Positions 54,668 through 63,280 of a stretch of 64,000 bases of DNA are shown piece after piece. Origin of the DNA: JAEXOD01 sp937930275 (GTDB lineage: Bacteria; Bacteroidota; Ignavibacteria; Ignavibacteriales; Melioribacteraceae). The first letter of the stretch is position 1; each line of letters starts with the position of its first letter. The notes beneath the pieces were generated by a model that did not search any database, had not been told where the DNA came from, and saw only the letters and a list, made by a program, of their open reading frames with translations. The position numbers and the translations under genes were made by a program. The DNA lies in contig DAIMZL010000001.1 in the NCBI GenBank assembly GCA_036733965.1, forward strand, positions 124,001 through 188,000, given 5' to 3'.

Positions 54668-55724
54668 TAATTATCTTCTCAAAAAAATGTTTAAATTTTG
54701 GTTCAATTAGTTCATAACTTAAATTATCAAAATTCGGTTCTTCCGTAATAAATTCGTCATGCATGGATTTATACGCGTACCAAATAATATCATTTGTATT
54801 GTATTTAACATAAATTCCGAATACCGGTATGTTATAAATTGAAGCTAAATGCACAATAGATGTATCCGGTGTAAATAAAAAATCTAATTTCGATACAAGA
54901 GCTGAGATTCGTGTGAATTTATTAGAATAATATATCGGTATTTTACTTCCGGAAATATCATATGCGGTTTTTATCTCTTTTGGTGTAGTAATTATTAAAA
55001 TATTAACGTTATATTTCTGCAAGAAATCAATTAATGCAGAAAATCTATTAATTCCCCAAAAACGAGACCTATTTCCGGCAATAATATTTATTCCTATCAG
55101 CGGTTTTGTTTCGCTATATGCTTGTCCTAAAAATTCATTAACGTTTTCTATATCGTCTTTTGTATATTCGTATTTAATATTAAGTTCTTCTTTATTATAA
55201 GACAAGTTAAATAGTTTAGCTATTTCAGTAATTCTTTCTACAACGTGAAATTTTGAACTATCAAGTCGTTCAATTGTTTTTGAATACAAATTTAAATAAT
55301 TCTTTCTTAGACCAAAAACTAAAGAATCGGAGACCATACTTAATAAAAAACTAACTGTAGCTGATGTATCGTCATGTAAATCAACCACACAATCATATTT
55401 TTCAATATTTAATATCTTTTTATATTTTTTATACCCAGTTAATCCTTTATTAAATACATATGTTTTATCAATAAAACTTTGTCCGGAAAAAACGAAGTAG
55501 TTCTTTTTATCTGCTAAAACATGAATTATTAAATTTAGCTTAGACTTTAATAAAAAGAGTAGGGGAGTTGTAACCAAAGCATCACCTATTCTGTTCAATC
55601 TAATAAACAATACCTTTTTATTAGTAAAATCTTCTATGCTATTTACACTATTTTTTTTCCGGTGATATTTTAAAAATAAATATAAAATGATTCTTTTTAA
55701 CAAAATTTCGAGTTTTTTCATCAT
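54657..55724 (-). CDS. GT9-family (heptosyltransferase-like) glycosyltransferase
   Basis: 355 residues. The N-terminal half begins with KVLFIRLNRIGDALVTTPLL, the acceptor-side GT9 signature. The C-terminal half contains DFLFTPDTSIVHLASIYNIP, the usual donor-site region. Unlike its two neighbours it lacks the C-terminal cysteine cluster. The expected role is LPS core or similar surface glycan synthesis. It overlaps the upstream gene by 4 and the downstream gene by 11 bases. Confidence 0.87.
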   Translation of the reverse strand: MMKKLEILLKRIILYLFLKYHRKKNSVNSIEDFTNKKVLFIRLNRIGDALVTTPLLFLLKSKLNLIIHVLADKKNYFVFSGQSFIDKTYVFNKGLTGYKKYKKILNIEKYDCVVDLHDDTSATVSFLLSMVSDSLVFGLRKNYLNLYSKTIERLDSSKFHVVERITEIAKLFNLSYNKEELNIKYEYTKDDIENVNEFLGQAYSETKPLIGINIIAGNRSRFWGINRFSALIDFLQKYNVNILIITTPKEIKTAYDISGSKIPIYYSNKFTRISALVSKLDFLFTPDTSIVHLASIYNIPVFGIYVKYNTNDIIWYAYKSMHDEFITEEPNFDNLSYELIEPKFKHFFEKIINGK

Positions 55725-56761
55725 TTTAATGTTATTTTGTTTTTAATAATTAAAGATTCAATTTTTTGCATGACTTTTGTAATCGGTAAATCAATAAAAC
55801 ATTGGTGTTGTTTTGGGCACTCCAACAAATTACAACCTATACAGTCCAAGTCTTCATGTCTTACCCACTCATTATTTTCTCCAAAAGGACCTTGTAAACG
55901 TGGATCTGTAGGACCATTAATCGAAAGAGTAGGAATACCTAATCCGGCGGAAATATGCATTGGACCACTATCATTTGCAATTACTAAACTACATCTTTTA
56001 ATTATAGCAGACATAATACCCAATGAAGTGCTTGGAGCAAGTACAGAATCCCGTTTCATATATTTTTTAATTAATTCTGCTTCGGATTTGTCACCCGGTC
56101 CCCATAAAATTAGAATTTTAATTTTGTTATAAAGTCTAATTAATTCATCGGCTATTTCGGCAAATTTTATCGGATCGCATTTTTTTGATTGCCAACCACC
56201 CCCGGGTATTATACAAAAAACATTTTCGGAATTACTAAAGTTTTCACGGAAATAGTTCTCGGCAAACTTATCATCTTCTAAATTTATGCCGACATGTAAA
56301 TTTTTACTTGTTATTGGAATTCCGGCATCTTTTAATAATTCCAAGTGTAAATTTGCAGCGTGTAACTTTCCTCTTTCAAATGGTCCGTATATGTTATACG
56401 CATAAGCACGTCCTTTATACGGAAATCCAGCACGATACTTTGCTTTACTGAAATAGGTTATTTGAGCACTTACAGGATTTGAAAAAAAATCTATAACTAA
56501 ATCATACTTTCGTCTTCTAATCTCAAAAAAAAGTTTTATTCTATTTATAATGCTTTTTCTATCAAAAGGAATAACCTTATTAATCTGTAGGAGTGGTTTT
56601 AAAATGGGTACACTCGGATAATCGGTTAAAAAATCAATATTAACATTCGGTAAAAATAACTTAATGTTATCTAAAACAATAGTTGTTAAAACAACATCTC
56701 CTATTCCGCGTAATTTAATTAGCAGTATTTTATCAATTTCATTAAAATTAATTTTATTCAT
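55721..56761 (-). CDS. GT9-family (heptosyltransferase-like) glycosyltransferase
   Basis: 346 residues. KILLIKLRGIGDVVLTTIVL begins the fold, and LVIANDSGPMHISAGLGIP lies in the donor domain, both typical of heptosyltransferases. FCIIPGGGWQSKKCD precedes the second domain. A C-terminal cysteine cluster, CIGCNLLECPKQHQC, resembles the one in the third GT9 of this operon. It overlaps the MauE-like gene by eight bases. Confidence 0.9.
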   Translation of the reverse strand: MNKINFNEIDKILLIKLRGIGDVVLTTIVLDNIKLFLPNVNIDFLTDYPSVPILKPLLQINKVIPFDRKSIINRIKLFFEIRRRKYDLVIDFFSNPVSAQITYFSKAKYRAGFPYKGRAYAYNIYGPFERGKLHAANLHLELLKDAGIPITSKNLHVGINLEDDKFAENYFRENFSNSENVFCIIPGGGWQSKKCDPIKFAEIADELIRLYNKIKILILWGPGDKSEAELIKKYMKRDSVLAPSTSLGIMSAIIKRCSLVIANDSGPMHISAGLGIPTLSINGPTDPRLQGPFGENNEWVRHEDLDCIGCNLLECPKQHQCFIDLPITKVMQKIESLIIKNKITLK

Positions 56762-57188
56762 TTAACGAACTATCATTAACATTTAAAAATAAATAAAGAG
56801 CTATAAAAAATAAGCCAAAATTTTCTGCAAGTTTAGAAAAACCTACTTTTATATTTCCTCCTTCTCCAAAACAACCGCAATCAATATTTAGTCCTCTTAT
56901 CATGGCAGAAATTACTAATAAATTAAAAACAATTAATAGGACCATATATATAGTCAAATTTTCTTTTAAAAATACTCCAAAAATCAATAAAATTCCTGTA
57001 ATTAATTCAATCCATGGTAGAACAACCGAGATGATATTAGAAAGAAATGCACCAAAAATTTGATAATTCATTATTGAAGTAAAAAAAGCATTAGGGGCAG
57101 CAATTTTTTCAATTCCTGCAAATACAAATACTATACCTAAAATGAATCGTAAAAAAAATAAAAAATATTTATTGTCTAAAAATTTCAT
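56754..57188 (-). CDS. MauE/DoxX-like four-helix membrane protein
   Basis: 144 residues with four membrane helices: an N-terminal FLRFILGIVFVFAGIEKI typical of DoxX/MauE proteins, and CGCFGEGG in the last loop, a dithiol motif typical of the MauE-type branch. Such proteins are linked to thiol-disulfide or electron transfer in the membrane. It starts two bases after the rhodanese gene, supporting a joint sulfur or redox role. The actual function is unknown. Confidence 0.85.
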   Translation of the reverse strand: MKFLDNKYFLFFLRFILGIVFVFAGIEKIAAPNAFFTSIMNYQIFGAFLSNIISVVLPWIELITGILLIFGVFLKENLTIYMVLLIVFNLLVISAMIRGLNIDCGCFGEGGNIKVGFSKLAENFGLFFIALYLFLNVNDSSLNE

Positions 57189-57190
57189 AT

Positions 57191-57679
57191 TTATTTCCTA
57201 AAAAGGGGGTATCTTAATTCAATCCATTTTTCAATACCTTCCGAATATACAAGTACATTCTTAAATCCAATTGATTTAAGCTTTGTTGCTAAATTCCTGC
57301 TTAAATCACAATCAGAAGCACTACAATAGGTAATATATATACCATTTTTATCTAATAATTTTATTATTGGGTTGTTAGGATTAAAATTATACTCCGGAAT
57401 ATTTACTGCATTTAGGATATGAGAATCAGAATATTCCCATGAGTCGCGTGCGTCCAAAAATAATGCATCGTTTTTATTAAAAAAGTCTTTAGCCTCGGAA
57501 GAGTTAATTAAGCGAATTATCTTAGCTTTTTCAAGTAAAGTATTGCTCTGTTGATTTGTTAATTCACTTTTTGAGTCAATTGAATTATAAAATGTGTGAT
57601 TTTTATACAAATTATAAATAATTCCGATTAAAACGGATAACAGCAAAACAAAAAATAATTTTTTATAATAAATATTCAT
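57191..57679 (-). CDS. Membrane-anchored rhodanese-like protein
   Basis: 162 residues. An N-terminal anchor (about 7-24) is followed by a single rhodanese domain (about 58-160) with ALFLDARDSWEYSDSHILNAVNIP and the active loop YCSASDCDLSRN containing the catalytic Cys. It should carry sulfane sulfur outside the inner membrane. It is paired with the MauE-like gene (two-base gap) and is the first gene of the GT9 operon. The 59 bases upstream are AT-rich, without a clear signal. Confidence 0.88.
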   Translation of the reverse strand: MNIYYKKLFFVLLLSVLIGIIYNLYKNHTFYNSIDSKSELTNQQSNTLLEKAKIIRLINSSEAKDFFNKNDALFLDARDSWEYSDSHILNAVNIPEYNFNPNNPIIKLLDKNGIYITYCSASDCDLSRNLATKLKSIGFKNVLVYSEGIEKWIELRYPLFRK

Positions 57680-57738
57680 TACAATAATTTAATAAATGTA
57701 AGCTGAAAAAATAACAATTTATATATTAAGTTACAAGA

Positions 57739-59340
57739 TTAATCGCTTTCCGATAAATACTCACAATTAACAGGAATTTCAGGTTTAACAAGTAAAACAT
57801 CTTCTTTCAATAGTGCTACTTGACCTACGTTCATTCCTTTTTTCTTAATTACATATTTCTTTAAAGTATAAACAACCGGAACTATTCCGGCTGTTTTGGC
57901 TTTACTGTGATATGCAGTTATTGATGCCGCTATCTTTAAAATATTTTTTGGGATTGCTTCTTTTAAGTTTTCGACACGCAATACGGCGTGTGAACCCGAA
58001 GTACCTCGAACATGAAACCAGAAATCATTTTGTTTTGCAAATTTTGTAGTTAAAAGGTCATTATTTGTGCTATCTCTTCCTACAAATAATTTGTATTTGC
58101 CTTCAATTAAGTAAACTTTAAAATTAAATTTATCTTCGGTTTCTTTTTCTTTTGTGCTATTCATGTTAATTTTTAACTCTTTAATTAATTGTTCAAGCTC
58201 TTCTACTGATTTTGTATCAAAATTTATGTTCTTGTATTTCAAAAGACTCTCATATTCAGCTTTTTTAGTATTAAAAAGTTCAATAGATTTACCATAATTA
58301 ATCTTTTCTGCATTAGCTTTTTCAAAATAAAAATCTATGTTTTTTTTAATATCAATATCCTTTTTTATTTTGATATTTACATAATCATCTTTTTCATAAC
58401 AAAAAACCGATACTGTTTCTTCATCAATTCTTTTATAATTATATAAATTAGTTAATAATAGATTTCCAAAATATCTATATAAATTTTCTTTATTTCCTTC
58501 GTTTATTCTTTTTGTTAAATTATTAAGTTTTTCGCTTAATCTTTCAAGTTCTTTTTCAACAAATTTTGTAATTTTTTGTCGTATATCTATAATTTTTTTT
58601 GTTCTAAAAGTTAAGTTTTGGTAATAAATAATTGCGCTATTAACATCCTTAAAAATTCGTTCACTATCTATATGATCAATAGAAATAGTATTGGTTGGTA
58701 AAAATGAAATTTTACTTAAATTCTTATCCCAAAAAACCGATATATCATCATTTTTAATTAACTTTATAATTTCCTTTTTAATGGTAAAATTATAGTCGGT
58801 AATTTTGTAGCGTAATTCGGCAATTAATTTAAAAGTTTTGTTTTCGTAAAACTCTTTTTCATCTTTAATTTCAAATTTTTCATTAACTTTATAATAGCTA
58901 AGCTCATTAAGATTATTTGATTTTTCTCCCAAAAGCTCTTTTTCGACTTTTTTAAAGCTTTCAATGTCGAAATTGTTTATAATAACTAAATTAGTTTTGG
59001 GACCCGAGTAATAAAAATATAATATTGAAGATGATAATATTATTTTAAGAATTCTATCAGATTTGCAAAATTGAATATCAATAATTTTTGCGGGTAAAAA
59101 TTTAGTGAAAAAGTTAATTACGTTCTTTTTTGCTTTTTTGTGTTCATTTTTAATATAAAAAGTAGGAGAACTTGGTTTTGTTGAAAATATTAGATGTCTA
59201 TCAGGATAATTAAAATCGCCCGATATTTTAAATAGTATCTGGTCTTTTTCTTGAGTATATGCTTCAGAAAAAGTTAAGCCTATGATATCTAAAGCTAATT
59301 CTTTTGAATGCCTTAGTAGATATAAGTAATTATTAAACAT
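57739..59340 (-). CDS. rqcH: RqcH/Rqc2-type ribosome quality control protein (NFACT family)
   Basis: 533 residues. The NFACT-N region includes the conserved Asp95-Arg96 pair (KSDRIL) needed in characterised RqcH for tRNA binding. A lysine-rich coiled-coil middle (about 270-385) and the C-terminal NFACT-R domain (FWFHVRGTSGSHAVLR, ASITAYHSKAK, VYTLKKYVIKKKGMNVGQV) follow. Family members add C-terminal alanine tails to peptides stuck on 50S subunits. The N-terminus is divergent from the usual start. The ATG has no clear ribosome site and follows the nagB terminator directly. Confidence 0.9.
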   Translation of the reverse strand: MFNNYLYLLRHSKELALDIIGLTFSEAYTQEKDQILFKISGDFNYPDRHLIFSTKPSSPTFYIKNEHKKAKKNVINFFTKFLPAKIIDIQFCKSDRILKIILSSSILYFYYSGPKTNLVIINNFDIESFKKVEKELLGEKSNNLNELSYYKVNEKFEIKDEKEFYENKTFKLIAELRYKITDYNFTIKKEIIKLIKNDDISVFWDKNLSKISFLPTNTISIDHIDSERIFKDVNSAIIYYQNLTFRTKKIIDIRQKITKFVEKELERLSEKLNNLTKRINEGNKENLYRYFGNLLLTNLYNYKRIDEETVSVFCYEKDDYVNIKIKKDIDIKKNIDFYFEKANAEKINYGKSIELFNTKKAEYESLLKYKNINFDTKSVEELEQLIKELKINMNSTKEKETEDKFNFKVYLIEGKYKLFVGRDSTNNDLLTTKFAKQNDFWFHVRGTSGSHAVLRVENLKEAIPKNILKIAASITAYHSKAKTAGIVPVVYTLKKYVIKKKGMNVGQVALLKEDVLLVKPEIPVNCEYLSESD

Positions 59341-59351
59341 ATAAAAATGGA

Positions 59352-59378
59352 AGGTTGTATCTATTAATGATACAACCT
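59352..59378 (-). terminator. Hairpin terminator after nagB
   Basis: Perfect ten-base stem AGGTTGTATC/GATACAACCT with a seven-base loop. On the minus strand it is followed by TTCCATTTTTAT, a moderate T-rich tail. It ends the POT-nucleotidyltransferase-nagB run, 11 bases before the rqcH start codon. Confidence 0.75.
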
Positions 59379-59385
59379 AATAAAA

Positions 59386-60192
59386 TTATAAAGAATTAGG
59401 ATCTAAATTATTAGCTTCAATATCTTTAAAATAATTTACCGTGCCTACTTTTAATTCTACGGTAGATGGGTCATCGCATACAATAATACTTTTCGGGTGC
59501 ATTTGCAATGCGCTTACAGTCCACATATGATTTACTCCTTCTTCAACAACTTTTGCAAGAGCACGAGCTTTTGAATGACCTGAAATAATAACTACAACTT
59601 CCTCGCTATCAAGAACCGTTTTTACTCCTACTGTTAAAGCTGTACGAGGAACTGCATTAACATCATTGTTAAAAAATCTTGAATTTGCAATAATTGTATC
59701 CATTGTTAAAGTTTTCACTCTTGTCAACGATCCGAGAGAAGAACCGGGTTCATTAAATGCAATATGTCCGTCCGGTCCTATACCACCGAGAAATAAATTT
59801 ATACCGCCGAGTTTCTTAATCTTTTTTTCATAATCTTCGCATTCTTTATGTAAGTCTTTAGCATTACCATTCAATATATTAACATTTTTTTTAGGAATAT
59901 CAATAAAATCAAAGAAATTTGACCACATAAAATAATGATAACTTTGAGGATGATCTTCAGGTAAACCTACATATTCATCCATATTAAATGTTATAACATT
60001 TTGAAAAGAAACTTTTCCTTCTTGATAAAGATTTATCAATTCTTTGTACATTCCTAACGGACTTGAACCGGTTGGTAAACCAAGTTTAAATGGTTTTTTT
60101 GGAGTAGGATCGAATTCATTTATCCTTTTTGCAATATATTTTGCAGCCCATAACGAAACCATATCATAGTCTGGTTGAATTATCAGACGCAT
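59386..60192 (-). CDS. nagB: Glucosamine-6-phosphate deaminase NagB
   Basis: 268 residues, the standard length. GLPTGSSPLGMYKELI near the N-terminus, FNMDEYVGLP, and the catalytic GIGPDGHIAFNEPGSS (Asp, His and Glu) are all present. It converts glucosamine-6-phosphate to fructose-6-phosphate and ammonia, feeding amino sugars into glycolysis. It lies 27 bases downstream of the sugar nucleotidyltransferase. No nagA is in the window. Confidence 0.96.
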   Translation of the reverse strand: MRLIIQPDYDMVSLWAAKYIAKRINEFDPTPKKPFKLGLPTGSSPLGMYKELINLYQEGKVSFQNVITFNMDEYVGLPEDHPQSYHYFMWSNFFDFIDIPKKNVNILNGNAKDLHKECEDYEKKIKKLGGINLFLGGIGPDGHIAFNEPGSSLGSLTRVKTLTMDTIIANSRFFNNDVNAVPRTALTVGVKTVLDSEEVVVIISGHSKARALAKVVEEGVNHMWTVSALQMHPKSIIVCDDPSTVELKVGTVNYFKDIEANNLDPNSL

Positions 60193-60219
60193 ATAAACCT
60201 CTATAATATTAATTGAAAA

Positions 60220-61482
60220 TTAGTTTGGCATTCCGCGTTTTCTTCTTTCGTCACGCGTTAAATCAAAAATCTTTTTAAGCAATCTTTCGGTTGCTTCACT
60301 TAAATGTATATTTCTTCTGGCCATTGCTCTTTTTGCAACGTCTATACTTCTATCCATTGCGTAAGTTGTAATAGCTTCTGGACCCCCCCATGTAAATGAA
60401 GGTATATACTTAGCAGGGAAACCTCCTCCAAAAACATTACATGCAACTCCAACTACCGTACCGGTATTAAACATAGTATTAATGGCAGTTTTAGCATGAT
60501 CGCCCATAGTAAGACCCATAAATTGAGAACCTGAATCAATTTGCTCGTCATTTATCATAACTTTTACACTACCATAGTTGTTTTTTAAGTCACTATTATT
60601 GGTATCGGCACCTAAATTAACCCACATTCCTAAATACGAGTGTCCTAAAAATCCGTCGTGTTGTTTGTTGCTAAATGAATGTATTACTGAAGATTCAACT
60701 TCACCGCCTACTTTGCACACTTCGCCAACGCTTGTATCTTCATAAATTCGAGCGCCTGCTTTTACCAATGTACCTCTTCCTATTGAACATGGTCCTAAAA
60801 GGAAAGCATTAGGATATACAACTGCATCTTTCCCAATATAGATTGGACCGTTTTCAGCATCAAGTACTGCTCCGGGTTTTATTTTTGCTCCTTCATCAAT
60901 AAAAATATTTTCAGGATTTAATAAAAAAGCTCCTTGATAAACTGTGCCTTTAATCTTAATCGGTTCATTTTCTGTTAGACGATAAAAGTCATCAATTATA
61001 GCTCTTCCGTTGTTATTAATTATATCCCAAGGATAAGCAATCAGTTTAACATCAACTTCTTCTCTAAATAAATCGGAAAAATCGGAAAGGGTAAAAAGAT
61101 CATTTAATGCATTTTTTATAATATCTAATTTAGAACCGCTTACTCTTGCCGCAACAATTTGGTCAGCATTTATATATAGAATATCATCGCCGTCTAATTT
61201 TATCTTTTCCGCAAATGTTCTATCAGCTAAAACCCTGCCGTTAACAAATAAGCATGAATTTCCTATAATTTCGTTTATAGGTACGCCAGGGTTGTTTTCG
61301 CGCATGGTTTCCGTTAAATAACCCCTACAATGAAGACTTATAGGAGTATTTGGAAAACTATTTATTATCTTTTCTCTTAAAGTTAATATCCCGCATCTTA
61401 AATCATACTCGGGACGTGTATAAACTAAAGGGAGTAAACGCTTGTAATTTATACCCTCAAAAATGCAAATTGAATCGACCAT
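60220..61482 (-). CDS. GlmU-like sugar-phosphate nucleotidyltransferase with left-handed beta-helix
   Basis: 420 residues. The N-terminal half (ICIFEGINYKRLLPLVYTRP, then ILTLREKI) fits the diverged nucleotidyltransferase family found in Bacteroidota (NTP_transf_4 type). The C-terminal half has hexapeptide-repeat turns of a left-handed beta-helix (IYIGKDAVVYPNAFLLGPC, then INTMFNTGTVVGVACNVFGG). The usual GlmU pyrophosphorylase loop is not recognisable. It probably activates a sugar phosphate, possibly GlcNAc-1-phosphate, given the nagB neighbour. Activity is unproven. The ATG follows AGGTAAAAT. Confidence 0.85.
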   Translation of the reverse strand: MVDSICIFEGINYKRLLPLVYTRPEYDLRCGILTLREKIINSFPNTPISLHCRGYLTETMRENNPGVPINEIIGNSCLFVNGRVLADRTFAEKIKLDGDDILYINADQIVAARVSGSKLDIIKNALNDLFTLSDFSDLFREEVDVKLIAYPWDIINNNGRAIIDDFYRLTENEPIKIKGTVYQGAFLLNPENIFIDEGAKIKPGAVLDAENGPIYIGKDAVVYPNAFLLGPCSIGRGTLVKAGARIYEDTSVGEVCKVGGEVESSVIHSFSNKQHDGFLGHSYLGMWVNLGADTNNSDLKNNYGSVKVMINDEQIDSGSQFMGLTMGDHAKTAINTMFNTGTVVGVACNVFGGGFPAKYIPSFTWGGPEAITTYAMDRSIDVAKRAMARRNIHLSEATERLLKKIFDLTRDERRKRGMPN

Positions 61483-61494
61483 ATTTTACCTATT

Positions 61495-63150
61495 TTATTT
61501 AGTATATTGATCTAAAACTCGCTTTAACCATTTTAACATAACAAATATTAAAACGGCACCTAATAAAGCACCGAAAAAATTAATTAAGAAAAAGTACAAT
61601 TTATTATCAATACTAACCATTAATCCGGAAAGCACGCCGGAAAGTTTATTACCGATTGATGTCGATAAAAACCACCCACCCATCATTAAAGAAGTCAATC
61701 GTGGAGGACTAAGTTTAGAAACTAATGCCAATCCCATCGGACTTAAGCAAAGTTCACCGATTGTAATAACACCATATGAAAAGATTAAGTAAAGTGCGCT
61801 ACTTTTTATTTCTCCGTTGTTAGATGTGACTACGGCAATCATCATAACGGTTGTAGAAAGTGCCGTAATAAGCATTCCTAAGCCAATTTTTGCCGGTGTA
61901 GAAGGTTCTTTACCTCGTTTACGTAACATACCAAAAAAGCCAACTACCAACGGAGTTAAGAATACAACAAAGAACGGGTTAACTGATTGAAATATTTCTG
62001 TTGAAAGTAGTTTTAAACTTTCTCCTTTAGGGGGCCATTCTTCTTTTGGTAAATTTTGAAAATAAGGATTAACATTTACTTCAGAAATCTCTTTTCCTTG
62101 CGCATCTAATATAGGAACGCCGTGAGCATCTTTTTTAACTACAACCATCGTATCAGGTTTTACGGTTTCTGTAAATTTAAATACTTCAGCTATACTTTCT
62201 ACACTTTTAGGTAGTTGTCTATCCGTGTAACTTTTTGCCCATAATGTTAGTGCAGATCCGTTTTGATGGAATATAGCCCAAAAAATAATAACAACGCTAA
62301 AAACGGCAAGTAAAGCACCGATAGAATCTTTATCTTCTTTTGATTTTGCTTTTCTCCAAAGTGATGCATAAAAATATACAACAGGAATAGAAGCAAATAA
62401 AAATGCGTCAGTGGAGTGAGATCCAATAATTGCCTGACCAAAGAGAATTTGAGGAATAAACCAACCGATCATACCAAAAATACCTGCGGGCACAAAAATT
62501 GTAACTAAAATTTTGCTTATAGGCATATCTTCCGGTTTTGTCGGTTTTTTTACGTCTGCGTGCGATACATGTTTAAATCCTAACCAAAACCAAATTAATC
62601 CTATAAACATTCCGATGCCGGCAGCAAAAAATGCCCATCCCCAGCTATAATGATTTCGTAAATATGCAGCTACAAAGTTGCAAACAAATGCTCCGATATT
62701 AATGCCCATATAAAAGATATTAAATCCGGAATCTTTATAAGGTCTATATTTTTCTTCGCTATAAATATTTCCGACTAATGTTGAAATATTAGGTTTGAAA
62801 AAACCGTTACCGACTATTACGAAAAGAAGAGAGATATAGAATAGAAAGTTTTGGAAAAAGGCTAAGCCGATATAACCAAAACCCATAAAAATTCCGCCTA
62901 AAGTAATTGCTTTTCTATATCCTAAAACTCTATCGGCAAGTAACCCTCCCAAAAACGGAGTTAAATATACGAGAGCGATATAAGTACCGTAAATATCGGT
63001 AGCGCTTAATTCGCTAAATCCCATTCCGCCGTTGGTAGTCGGGTCTATCATATATAAAGTGAATATTCCCAGCATTAAATAAAAACCAAATCTTTCCCAC
63101 ATTTCGGTAAAAAATAACACAGGCAATCCTTTTGGCTGATTTTTGAACAT
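61495..63150 (-). CDS. POT/PTR2-family proton-coupled peptide transporter
   Basis: 551 residues and about 14 membrane segments. FFTEMWERFGFYLMLGI carries the ExxERFxYY-like proton-coupling motif, and SGFNIFYMGINIGAFV is the PTR2 signature. A soluble insertion of about 65 residues (around 325-390) is longer than in many members. It imports di- and tripeptides with protons. AGGAGAGACTT lies just before the ATG. It shares a 130-base AT-rich divergent spacer with the PASTA gene. Confidence 0.93.
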   Translation of the reverse strand: MFKNQPKGLPVLFFTEMWERFGFYLMLGIFTLYMIDPTTNGGMGFSELSATDIYGTYIALVYLTPFLGGLLADRVLGYRKAITLGGIFMGFGYIGLAFFQNFLFYISLLFVIVGNGFFKPNISTLVGNIYSEEKYRPYKDSGFNIFYMGINIGAFVCNFVAAYLRNHYSWGWAFFAAGIGMFIGLIWFWLGFKHVSHADVKKPTKPEDMPISKILVTIFVPAGIFGMIGWFIPQILFGQAIIGSHSTDAFLFASIPVVYFYASLWRKAKSKEDKDSIGALLAVFSVVIIFWAIFHQNGSALTLWAKSYTDRQLPKSVESIAEVFKFTETVKPDTMVVVKKDAHGVPILDAQGKEISEVNVNPYFQNLPKEEWPPKGESLKLLSTEIFQSVNPFFVVFLTPLVVGFFGMLRKRGKEPSTPAKIGLGMLITALSTTVMMIAVVTSNNGEIKSSALYLIFSYGVITIGELCLSPMGLALVSKLSPPRLTSLMMGGWFLSTSIGNKLSGVLSGLMVSIDNKLYFFLINFFGALLGAVLIFVMLKWLKRVLDQYTK

Positions 63151-63280
63151 AAGTCTCTCCTATATAGTTAAATTATTTTAGCTAAAAATAAAATATAGTA
63201 AAATACTATTATATCACAAATTGTTTTTTTATATTTACAAATTAAATATTAAAAAAAACAACAAATAAATTGAAAAAAAT

